Assembly (NCBI GenBank): GCA_025526995.1
Contig: JAHLKG010000045.1
Location: 1-33,889 of the forward strand
Reading direction: 5' to 3'
Origin: Powellomyces hirtus
Lineage: Eukaryota; Chytridiomycota; Chytridiomycetes; Spizellomycetales; Powellomycetaceae
DNA: 33,889 bases
The notes beneath the pieces are model-generated. The model saw only the letters and a list, made by a program, of their open reading frames with translations. It did no database searches and had not been told where the DNA came from. The translations under genes were made by a program, and so were the position numbers. Shown here piece by piece: positions 1 to 9,174 of this stretch (positions are counted from its first letter, which is position 1; each line of letters starts with the position of its first letter).

Positions 1-1
1 C

Positions 2-1342
2 AATAAGCTCACGGACTTTAAGAACTTTGACGCACCCACGGCTGTCCACTGGCATGGCTTTCTCCAAGCCGGCACTTCTCACGAAGACGGTCCGGCCACT
101 GTCAATCAAGGCGGCATTCCTCCTGGCCAATCTTACACATACCGATTCAAAGCCAAGGACCAAGCCGGTACGTTCTGGTACCACAGCCACTACCACGCCC
201 AGTACGTTGATGGATTGCGGGGCGCCATGGTGGTGTACGACCCCAACGACCCGCACAAGGCGTTGTACGATGTTGACAACGAAAGCACCGTCATCAACCT
301 CAGCGACTGGTACGGCCAGCCCTCCAAAATTGGTCTGGCCAACCTCCGCGCTACGGGGTCCGAACCCAAACCGGTTGCGGGTCTATTTGGAGGCACAACC
401 AAGGGTGTGTTCAATGTTGAGAAGGGGAAGCGGTACAGGTTCCGTCTTGTCAATTCGGGCGCCATGACACCCTTCCGCGTTAGCTTTGACAAGCATGAAT
501 TCGATGTCATTGAAGTCGACTCGGTCAACCACAAGGCCGTCCGCGCATCCGAGCTCACCATCTTCCCCGGCCAGCGGTACTCGATTGTCCTCAAGGCTGA
601 CCAGTCTGTGGGCAACTACGACATCCGCGTTAAAATGACTCAGGGCGGTTCTCTCGAGTCGGTCGGTACCCTCAAGTACGCTGGCGCCAAGAAATCTGCT
701 TTCACCACCAACGAGGTCAGCTTGATGCCTCGTCTGACCAAGCGTGGCTCCGCTCCCCGTCTGGAGGACAAGATGCTGCACCCGCTCGTCGTCGACCAAC
801 GCCTCCAACCCAACGTCAAGGCCGACATGACCATCAACTTGAAGTTTACCAAGACCACTGACGCCAAGAAGAACTCGATCTGGACCATGAACGGTGTTGA
901 GTTCCTCGCGCCCAAAACCAACATCCTCGATGCCGTGTTGCGAAAGGGCGCGACCGTCCGCAGCGACTTTGCCGTCAATGACAACGTCTACATTCTCGAC
1001 AAGCCCAACGCCATCGTTGACCTCGTCATCTCTGGGTCTGCCGGCGGATTCGAGCACCCCTTCCACCTGCACGGCCACGCCTTTTCGGTCGTCACCGCAG
1101 GCGCCAACCCCATCGTGCGCGACGTTCAGCCCATCGGCGGATCCTCGCAAACCCTGCGTTTTGTGGCCGATAACCCGGGAGCCTGGTTCATGCACTGCCA
1201 CATTGACTGGCACTTGGAACAGGGACTCGCCGTCATTTTTGTCGAGCGCCCCAATGATATCCGCAGTTCCGTCAAACCTCCTGCCGAGTGGTTTGCCATG
1301 CACGACAAATTCGAGGAGTGGGTCAAGGTCCATGGCGAATAG
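2..1342 (+). CDS. Laccase-type multicopper oxidase, 5' partial
   Basis: The frame is open from base 2 to a TAG at 1342, with no intron in the visible part; the N-terminus and any signal peptide lie outside the window. All four copper-binding motifs are visible: HWHG (47-58), WYHSH (about 176-190), HPFHLHGH (about 1055-1080) and HCHIDWH (about 1192-1212). Laccases oxidise phenols or similar substrates at the type-1 copper and reduce oxygen to water at the trinuclear site; fungal ones are usually secreted. The residue ten after the type-1 Cys is Leu, as in many fungal laccases. The motif after the first copper site reads VNQGGIPPG where most fungal laccases have a Cys-Pro, and the only Cys in the visible protein is the type-1 ligand. 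A ferroxidase or another multicopper oxidase is possible, but the HWHGxxQ...DGP and LRGAMVVYDP motifs favour laccase. Confidence 0.93.
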   Translation, partial: NKLTDFKNFDAPTAVHWHGFLQAGTSHEDGPATVNQGGIPPGQSYTYRFKAKDQAGTFWYHSHYHAQYVDGLRGAMVVYDPNDPHKALYDVDNESTVINLSDWYGQPSKIGLANLRATGSEPKPVAGLFGGTTKGVFNVEKGKRYRFRLVNSGAMTPFRVSFDKHEFDVIEVDSVNHKAVRASELTIFPGQRYSIVLKADQSVGNYDIRVKMTQGGSLESVGTLKYAGAKKSAFTTNEVSLMPRLTKRGSAPRLEDKMLHPLVVDQRLQPNVKADMTINLKFTKTTDAKKNSIWTMNGVEFLAPKTNILDAVLRKGATVRSDFAVNDNVYILDKPNAIVDLVISGSAGGFEHPFHLHGHAFSVVTAGANPIVRDVQPIGGSSQTLRFVADNPGAWFMHCHIDWHLEQGLAVIFVERPNDIRSSVKPPAEWFAMHDKFEEWVKVHGE

Positions 1343-2533
1343 AATTTTTTAGTCGTAGTTCATCCACCATTTACCCATTGCATTACATAGACACTTTCAT
1401 AGAGACAGCACACCACGTAGAACGGGACATGCAATACATTTTGCACACATCATTGGGCACTACAGAAGAATGAAATGTATACCTACCAGGGACCGCAGCA
1501 GTGCAAGTCCAGCGAATGGTGTTCTGCGTGCTCACAGCTCCTTGGCCAGAGCGTGGCCCTGGAGGCGTGTTTATCGGCTGGCAAGTCTTTGAACATGGTT
1601 ATCTGCTCCAGAATGCTGTTAACAAAGTAGACTGCTCTCCACCAACATCTCACCTCTCTCACATTCCTCTTTGCTCATAAATACTGCTCGTACACGCAAC
1701 AGGTTCAGGAAATGAATTCTTCTAAGTTTTACAGTCCCTTTGGAATACTGGATCAAAAAAGAACATTCCACCATCGAAGCCTGCAGGACATTTAAGCCTG
1801 CAGGAACCACTCATGGACACAAATTCAAAGTAAGGTCTCCATTTTGTGTCCCGTGTCAGCTTGGAATTACTGGGGGGGGGGGGGGGGGGGGGGGGGGGAG
1901 AGAGTCCGGGAGACGCTTTGATGAAGAATTATAAATGGGGCTGGTGGCGGAAGAGCGTGTTACCTTCGCGCGCGATTCCCTGTCTCATCACCCACGCGTT
2001 GGTTGCTGCCCACGCCAATGGTGGTTGTCCGATGTTTTATGGGGTCCCGCCGAGCATAGTCCTACTGTTTCCGCTCATCTCGGGAATGTTTTTGTTCGTT
2101 AGCGCTTGATGAGGAGATTGAGCGCGAGTAAAACGATTCTTCCGTTTCCTCTGAGCAGTTGTGCAACACAATTATTGGCATTGAGCGATACCTTTAGCTC
2201 TTTCCAGAGACATCGAGGGCCACGTTACCATCCCTGCCAGAGGTTGAAACGCCTGTCCTCAGCTGATATTGAGCTTTGTACAGTACCAATGTGGACACCT
2301 TGTGTCGCCCTACTAATTTGCCATGGACCTCGACACTTGCCGGAGTGTAATGATTCCCTCAACAACCACCAACGATCTACGGGGCACGACAACCACATAT
2401 ATGTTCATTCCCATGTGGGGTCTAGTGGCATGATCCGCAGACAAATGCGGCTCTATTCATCACCGTCCCGTCATCTAGTAGCCGTTCTGTTCATCCCATG
2501 TGGGGTCTAATGGGACCAATCTTGCAGACAATG
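1343..2533. other. Intergenic stretch with G27 homopolymer
   Basis: No supportable gene. It holds the laccase 3' flank and an uninterrupted run of 27 G at 1872-1898. Short open frames here have no recognisable domain and several run through the G tract. Confidence 0.6.
1872..1898 (+). repeat. Poly-G tract (27 G)
   Basis: A pure run of 27 guanines between flanks of mixed composition. Its true length is uncertain because such tracts are error-prone in sequencing. Confidence 0.9.
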
Positions 2534-2900
2534 CACTCTACTCATAACGTTACTTGCTCTACTAGTGAGACACGTCCCTCACCACTAGTTTCGCAGACAA
2601 CCCAACCACTCTCAACTGTCGCTTGTATAGTGGCACACTCGACATTCATAAATTGTTCGAGTGCCACAATCCCGCACACAATTGGCACTCTACTCATAAC
2701 GTCACTTGCTCTACTAGTGAGACACATCCCTCACCACTAGTTTCGCAGACAACCCAACCACTCTCAACTGTCGCTTGTATAGTGGCACACTCTACATTCA
2801 TAAATTATTCTAGTGCCACAATCGCGCAGACAATTGCCACTCTACTCATAACCGTTCCTTGGTCTAATGGCACGGCCTCGCACTCCATTCATAAAAAAGT
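2534..2900 (+). repeat. 152-bp tandem repeat, two full copies plus a partial third
   Basis: The string CACTCTACTCATAAC recurs at 2534, 2686 and 2838, exactly 152 bp apart. The first two units (2534-2685 and 2686-2837) are nearly identical along their whole length; the third diverges after about 15 bases. Each unit contains short blocks such as TAGTGGCAC and GTGCCACAAT that resemble the D-arm of the tRNA-Pro immediately downstream. It is not a CRISPR array: the repeats are long, contiguous and without spacers. Confidence 0.85.
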
Positions 2901-2969
2901 CCCTTGGTCTAGTGGCACGATTCCCGCTTTGGGTGCGGGAGGTCCCGGGTTCAAACCCCGGAGGGACCC
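2898..2969 (+). tRNA. tRNA-Pro (anticodon UGG)
   Basis: A 72-nt cloverleaf. The D-arm starts GGTCTAGTGGCA. The anticodon stem CCCGC/GCGGG (2923-2927/2935-2939) encloses loop TTTGGGT with anticodon TGG at 2930-2932. The T-arm is CCGGG-TTCAAAC-CCCGG (2945-2961). The acceptor stem pairs at six of seven positions; the first pair would be A1-C72, a mismatch. The discriminator is C, as in fungal tRNA-Pro. Runs of T5 and T6 follow at 2980-2991 and would end Pol III transcription. Confidence 0.9.
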
Positions 2970-2979
2970 ATTCAATATC

Positions 2980-2991
2980 TTTTTGTTTTTT
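2980..2991 (+). terminator. Pol III terminator of tRNA-Pro
   Basis: T5, then G, then T6 begin 11 nt after the tRNA discriminator base, as expected for RNA polymerase III termination. Confidence 0.7.
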
Positions 2992-4183
2992 CTTGTTCGT
3001 CCGGGCTTTTCTACCCGGGACTCGCAGGACCCCTTCGAATCATTTTTTTCTCGTCTGTCCAGCCTTTCTACGGACTAGTGGGGTATACTATCTAGGTCGG
3101 GCCTCAGCCATCGTACTTGGGCTCTAAGCGCCCCTAACGGCGTGGTAGATTATTATTGTTCATACGGAGCATGGGAAAGTACAGGTTGATACCGCAGCGT
3201 TAGTCGTGCTTCCCTGACATAGGAGCTAAATCTTTAGGTTCGAGGCAAGGAGAACGGCCAAAGGCTGGCTCTATATGATAATAACTGCAGGTGAGCACAG
3301 GGGCGACGGCGCGGCCCGCGGGACCAGTATGTCCCACAGGCTAGCACATCCATTGCCTTTCATCTTTCAACAACAGATTATTCTTTATGATGTTCACCAT
3401 GTGCTTTGCTTATTATATAGGCCTTTTAGGCGTACGTCGGTAGGTATGAACCGGAAGGTGGGCTGGTTTTCAGACCAACAATCACCCCACCGTGGCCAAG
3501 CTCGATGGTCATTGATTCTCAGCGTGGCCTTATACAACCTCCAGTACCGTAAGGTCATGATATATACTTACTTCCTTAACAGCTGTAACTATCTAATGTA
3601 GGAAACGTGTAGATTATTTCTATAGCCTTAACGGTTGTAGATCATTTCATTATACAAATTAGTTTCTTATTTAATTATTTTTGGTTTACTTGCTGTTATG
3701 ATTTTAAACCTCGTTCTTATTGTTCATCTAGTTGCTCTTGGGCATGAGCGTGGTTTGGGAAGCAAAATGCCAGCCCTTTGTTTCACAAGGCTATTGGGAG
3801 GTGACGAACGAATGTCTCGCGGCGCATAAAGCAAAAGTACTATTTGCTCAAGGTGATACCAGACATGACCGTAGAAAAGGGCAATTGTAATAAAACACAG
3901 CTATATGCAAAAAAAAAAAAAAAAAGGGAGAAAGAGGGGACGGCCTTGGGACAGGCAGGAGGAGGACACTAGCAGTTGGGGAGGAAGGTGGGTAGCGGTG
4001 GGAAGGATGGAGAAAATTATTTTTGCACAGCTTTTACATCTTCAGCACATCGATTTTCTCGCATAAATCCTGGTGTGACGAGGGGGATGCTGTTTTTTTT
4101 TTCTTGGGTGGTGACTTGCATCAGCATGGATGGGCGAACGCGGCAGGACGGGGTTGGGGGCAAACAGTGCGCTGTTTCGAAAA
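2992..4183. other. Intergenic stretch, no gene recognised
   Basis: AT-richer DNA without a supportable coding region. A poly-A run lies near 3909-3925. Short open frames show no domain or splice-consistent extension. Confidence 0.55.
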
Positions 4184-4189
4184 GAGAGA

Positions 4190-4414
4190 AAAAAAACAAA
4201 AATAAAAAAAAAAATAAAACAATACAACAAAACTAAATAAAACACAAAAATCTATAACAAAAAAAAAAACAAACAAAAAAACAACAAAAAAACAAAACCG
4301 CACAACAAAAAAACACAACAAAAAAAACACACAAAAAAAAAAAAAAAAAAAAACAAAAAACAAAAACACAAAACAAAAACAAACAAAAAACCAAAACCCC
4401 ACCCACCCCCCCCC

Positions 4415-4451
<37 letters not shown>
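4190..4451 (+). repeat. Almost G-free A/C low-complexity tract ending in C35
   Basis: From 4190 the + strand is made of A-runs with scattered C and a few T, then from about 4395 of C-runs ending in an unbroken run of 35 C (4417-4451). Only one G (4300) is seen in the tract. It adjoins the 3' end of the TUP1 homologue, so in-frame translation would give a poly-Gly and then Phe/Lys-rich tail that I do not believe. Confidence 0.85.
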
Positions 4452-4452
<1 letters not shown>

Positions 4453-4689
4453 TTTACTTGTCCAACTTGTTGGAAATGTCCATTTTGTCGCCTCCGGGCC
4501 CCCGTTCTTCATCCCTCCGATCCGTGCGCATCGGTTGGCAAGACCGTCTGCTGTTGCTGCTGCTGTGCTTGCTGCTGCGATTGCTGCTGCGACTTGCGAT
4601 TGCTGCTGGGACTGCTGCGAGTGCGCCAGAGGTCCACCGCCGCTGATCGGGGCCAGTTGCGGGCCGTTGGGGGGCACCGCCGATACTCT

Positions 4690-7684
4690 CCATACGCGCG
4701 CCTTGCAATCACCACTTCCAGTGGCAAAAAGTCCTCCCGCACTACCGAGCGCAACGCTAATGACGGAATTCTTGTGACCCGTGCAGCATAAACTGGCTGA
4801 CAATGCCCGTATCCCGCGGCGGTTGCTGTGCACGGTCACCGCTCCCGCCCGACGAGCCCATGATGGCCCGGCCATCCCAGAACGTCACGGACCGATCCTT
4901 GCTGCCGCTAACAAGCCACTCGACCTCGGCCAAGCCCTCTGTTCCAGGCCAGTTAACCGGCACGCCATGTTCGTCTACCCGACCAATGGAACTTCCACGA
5001 CCCGCGAAAGCAACCGATAGGACATAGTCCTGGTGGCCCACGAATGTATGCCGAGGAATAGAACTGACGATGGCGTCAAACCGCATGTCTTCGGCACCAC
5101 CATTCAGTGCTGAAGTCTTGTTGACATATGCCAGCGTCGTTGGAGAAAGGTCCCAAATCTTCAGCGTCTTGTCCAGAGATCCAGAAACGATCGAATGTCC
5201 ATCCGGAGAAAAGGCAACAGAGTACACGGAATTTTTGTGGCCCTCGAATCTTTCCAGCAATTGACCGGTCCGCATGTCCCACACCCGAACCATTTCATCC
5301 AAAGATCCCTATTCACGTTCAGGTTAGCTGCGAAACTCAAGGTAATTGCCGCTGCAGTATGGAACCAACCGTGGCTACGCAGCGACCGTCCATGGGGCTA
5401 ACCGCTACGCTGGTCACCCCAGAGTCTTTCATTCCGCTGGAACCATTTGTAGGTGAAGAGCTCAATGACTTTTCGTCATCGTTCATCATGATTTTTGAGA
5501 TCTTTCCACTCTCTGCATCCCAAACCTCAAAGATCGCCTCATGTCAGCTTTCATCACTCCACGATGCTGCACGGCAGGTCGGCTTACCCTAACAGTCTTA
5601 TCACCGCTGCCACTGACAATCACCCGGCCGTCTCTCGACCAGTCAAGAGAGTATATGTCTTGTTCGTGACCGACAAGGTTAAAGACAATCTGGCGGCGCA
5701 AGATGTTCCAAACACGAATGACGCGATCTTCTGCACCAGTGGCCAACAGTTTGTTGTCGGGCGAAAAGCAAACGGATCGAATGTACAGATCGCAATCTTT
5801 TGGTGCATTCTCGTCAATCAGGGTGCTATAAAAGGAGAGAGAGATTGGTTCAACGAATGCCCCCTGGCAAATGATACCGTAGTGTGAGAGAAATACCTAA
5901 TCTTTGCACCATTGTACGCATCATACACGTATGCGTTCCGATTGCATCCGGTGGCCAAAAGCTTGCCATCCGGAGAAAATTTAACGCAACATACAACACT
6001 GCATGGTAGGAAACTGCATTAGCTCAAATCCCAAATTTTTTGGCTACAACTTCCGTGTCGCATACCTTCCATGATCCAGGCTATGCACCAGATCAACATT
6101 CATCCTGCTTTTTTGCAAGCTGGGACTCTTGTGATTGTACACCACGACCCAGTCCGCTCCCTCTTTGGCAAAGCCAGGTGGTGCTGTGTCCTGATCTAAA
6201 TCACAAATACCAGTGACTTCGTGATTTGGATACGCCTGCTGCATAAACTGGTGCATCTGCAAGGCCTGCTGTGATGGCTATTGTAGCGATCGTCGGTCAA
6301 GCCACGAAGTTTGATGTCGAAAAAAGACAAAACATTTACCGGAAGCACGTTTCCCTGTTGTAGTCCGTGCGTTGGTGTCCCACTCCGATGCTAGAATTTA
6401 TGAGAAACCCATAAGGCTGATGGTCTCTCAGATTGGTGGCTACTGTTCAAACAAACCATTGATTGTTGCTGCATGGGGGCAAGTGCTATTGGCAAGCCTC
6501 CTTGCGGGTGCGACCCCATGTGAGAATAGGGATTGGGTCCGTTGTACGCGTTTGGAGCGCCAATAGGCGGCTGGTCTTTGCCTGGTGCCTATTTTGGCGC
6601 ACAAAATAGCGTCAAAGATTCGCTCCCGTGCCTTCCAAAGAACGTGGCACGAAAGTAAACGCATACCTGACGGTATGGATCTTCTTGTGGACCCTTTTTC
6701 GTCTTTTTTGTAGGCTCGCGCTCCCTATCGTTAGGAGGAGGCATGTATGGCGGCGGAGGCATTGCCTCTCGTACCATTGGATCGCCTCGCTGCGACATAT
6801 AAGGGTTGGGCGGTCCCATCATATCACGAGCAATCGGCGGGCCACCGTTATCGTCTGGACGCATTCGCTTATTTCCCTGAGCATCCGCCCCGGCGCCGCC
6901 GTTCAAATAAGGCTGTTGCAGTACCCGCGATTCTCCAACTGGGCCTGCAGTTCCGAATACGGTTAGAGTCTCGAGAGGAGAGAGCCCGTCATGACCCGAA
7001 AAAGATAATGTTGTTCTACATCGCATTTTTTACCTGTAGCTCCAGGGGCCGGAGATGACATGAAAGCAGAGAAAACGCCGCCACTTCCTGGAGGTCCCTT
7101 GGGATTGCCCAAAATCGGTGGGGGACCTTCCGGGAAACCAGGAGCCGGGCGGTGTGGAGTGCGAGCGTCCACCGCCGAGGACGTGGGCAGAGTCGAGTGT
7201 CCACGAGCCTCTATCTCCCTCCGCAAACGAAGGATTTCATCTTCATACGACTGCTTAATCTTCTGATGAGCGCGATCCAGGTCAAAAAGATTTTGTTGCA
7301 GCGAGTTTAGTTCCGCAACTTGACTACTAACTATATGCAAGTGGGAAAGAAGAATGTGGTCAGATTGTGCCACCCGTTTCAACGAGGCAAAAGAAGGGTC
7401 GATAACTTACGACGCTGCTCCAAGTCATCTCTCTCCAGTTTGAAGACGCCGACATCTTGTCCAATGTTTTCGAATTCCCCTTTCACGGCATCCAACAGAT
7501 TGTTCAAGCGCGCCGCGATGGGCGCGGGAAGGGGCATGATAGACCCGGACGGAGGAACGTGTGGACCGCCAGGTACCATTGTCGGCTGCTGCTGCTGCTG
7601 TTGTTGTTGCTGTTGCTGTTGTGGCGTTGGCAACTGACCCGATGGAGCGATCAACGGTCTGTGGGTATAGAGATTAGCAGGCAT
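4690..7684 (-). CDS. TUP1: Tup1-type WD40 transcriptional corepressor
   Basis: Homologue of Tup1, which with Cyc8/Ssn6 is recruited by DNA-bound repressors to silence genes in the nucleus. Ten exons with consistent phases: 7684-7411, 7330-7034, 6944-6667, 6588-6457, 6390-6340, 6277-6066, 5998-5897, 5825-5588, 5537-5370 and 5308 onward. The N-terminal tetramerisation helix has [14 protein letters not shown], continuing in exon 2 with [17 protein letters not shown] Gln/Pro-rich linker follows, then seven WD40 blades starting at [13 protein letters not shown] with motifs such as [23 protein letters not shown] and [13 protein letters not shown]. The literal frame stops at 4757-4759. The last blade ([13 protein letters not shown] to [12 protein letters not shown]) is intact but shifted by one base at a GGG run (4778-4780). 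The ATG at 7684 is the first in-frame Met; a Q-rich open frame reaches a good acceptor at 7923 and may belong to an unseen earlier exon. The C-terminal tail is unresolved. Confidence 0.92.
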
Positions 7685-8857
7685 TTTGACTTGCTGTTGT
7701 GATGGCTGCTGAAGATGCTGAAGTGGTGGCTGCTGTTGAAGTTGCAAGTGTTCTTTGGCCAGTATCGGAGGAGCCGGCAAGATGTGTGGCGAATGTAGGA
7801 TCGACGGGCCGGGCAGTTGCGGTGGGGGAGGTTGTTGACCCGGGAGCGGCAGCTGGGTTGGCGCTGCAGCTGGAGAAGCCTGCTGCTGCTGCTGCTGCTG
7901 CTGGCGCTGGGCCTGCTTATACCTGCGTTGTGACGACGTGTTTGTTGATGCGGCGGGTTAGTTACCGCGCGCGTGTGAAAAAGTGTAAACAGTATGTGAA
8001 AGAGCCAGCCAGAACAGGGAGGGAGGCAGGGGGCACTCGCAAGCAGACAAGCTAAGCAGACAGACAGAGCAAAGCAAAATTCGTTGCACGACGTGGTTCT
8101 GGCTAAACTACTATGCTATTGATTTACTTTGTGTGCACGAGATGGATGTGGGGCACCAACTGAAGGGACACCCACGCATGCACACACATGCGCACAAGAG
8201 GGCAGTTTCGGAGGCCCACTACTCCTACTACTACTGCTACTACTACCACCACACTACGACTGGCTAGTACTATGCAGCCCGTCGACGAACGTGGCAGGTG
8301 CGGCGGTGACTGAGAATGAATTTTGCATGTGCCCCCCCCCCCCCCTACCAATTAAAATGTTTTGTGCTGTCGAATAACGAGTAATAGATAGATATCATTT
8401 GTTTTTCTTGCCACTATCGATACTACTTCGTGACTGGCGTTACAAAAATCTTTCTTTGGGGTTCAAGTTTGTTTGATGACTTCAAGTTGACACAAGCGAA
8501 TCGGACTCGGCCGGGAATGGGCGCCACATCACTCATCCCTTCCCCCGCGCGGCTTTGTGCTTTACAGCTACATCTGCTACCGAACCTTTCCGTTTTAGGA
8601 AATCATTACACAAGATCGAATGGCAGAATACCCCACACGGTGTGATCTCGGATTGGCTCATATCGCTACGAGTCACCATAACAGTGGCTGTCTTTCGGTG
8701 TGACCCTTTCTACAGGTGTGCTGGGGAAATTGTGGGATACCGAGGCCTTGCTTCGGGTGTAGCACAAGATCGGCGCCGTACACCTAATTTGGGCGTCGGT
8801 TGGGGGACGTGTCGCTTCATCGTGAAGACACTGCCGGTAGTCGACTTCACATCACAA
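7685..8857. other. TUP1 5' flank with microsatellites
   Basis: 7685-7922 continues the TUP1 frame as Gln/Pro-rich sequence, including a run of CTG triplets on the + strand (poly-Gln on the - strand). It ends at a likely acceptor (minus-strand CAG at 7925-7923) with a TAACTAAC branch-point-like string about 40 nt upstream. The first coding exon was not found. Further right are a CTA triplet repeat near 8219-8250 and a C-run near 8333-8346. No other gene is seen. Confidence 0.5.
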
Positions 8858-8940
8858 GCACCTATGGCCGAGTTGGTCTAAGGCGTCGGATTCAAGTCCC
8901 GATCTCGCAAGAGGCAGGGGTTCGAATCCCCTTGGGTGCA
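8858..8940 (+). tRNA. tRNA-Leu (anticodon CAA), copy 1
   Basis: An 83-nt type II tRNA. The acceptor stem is GCACCTA/TGGGTGC with one G-U pair and discriminator A. The D-arm begins TGGCCGAGTTGG. The anticodon loop TTCAAGT (8891-8897) carries CAA at 8893-8895; the anticodon stem TCGGA/CCCGA ends in an A-C mismatch. The long variable arm has stem CTC/GAG. The T-arm is AGGGG-TTCGAAT-CCCCT (8916-8932). There is no intron, although yeast tRNA-Leu(CAA) has one. A T8 run at 8958-8965 is the likely Pol III terminator. Confidence 0.95.
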
Positions 8941-8957
8941 CAGATGCCCTTCAATAC

Positions 8958-8965
8958 TTTTTTTT
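8958..8965 (+). terminator. Pol III terminator of tRNA-Leu copy 1
   Basis: A run of eight T begins 18 nt after the tRNA 3' end. Confidence 0.65.
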
Positions 8966-9091
8966 ATGGACAGAGCTTTTACAGGTTGGGCCCCGACTTG
9001 ATAACCTCTCCTATTTGCGAATCCGTGCTTTGTTGGTGGTCGAGATGGTATAAAAGACAAAAGTATTGAAGAAACGAGAGCGGTGAAGATG

Positions 9092-9174
9092 TGCACCCAA
9101 GGGGATTCGAACCCCTGCCTCTTGCGAGATCGGGACTTGAATCCGACGCCTTAGACCAACTCGGCCATAGGTGC
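9092..9174 (-). tRNA. tRNA-Leu (anticodon CAA), copy 2
   Basis: The exact reverse complement of the tRNA at 8858-8940 across all 83 nt, so it has the same CAA anticodon and long variable arm. The two genes face each other tail to tail across 151 bp. A 13-nt block, CTTCAATACTTTT on the sense side, is shared by both 3' flanks (8949-8961 and 9059-9071) at different distances, which points to an inverted duplication followed by small indels. Short T4 runs on the minus strand (9059-9062, 9052-9055) could end transcription. Confidence 0.95.

Noticed and set aside
383..1333. 316-residue minus-strand open frame opposite the laccase
   Set aside because: It is a shadow of the laccase on the complementary strand, with no domain; the + frame carries all four copper motifs.
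2534..2840. Possible CRISPR array
   Set aside because: The repeats are 152 bp and directly adjacent, without spacers, in a eukaryotic context.
3205..3260. GGTTCGAGGC string resembling a tRNA T-arm
   Set aside because: No matching D-arm, anticodon arm or acceptor stem can be folded around it.
4042..4402. Minus-strand frames rich in Phe, Val and Cys
   Set aside because: They are translations of the A/C low-complexity tract and have no protein features.
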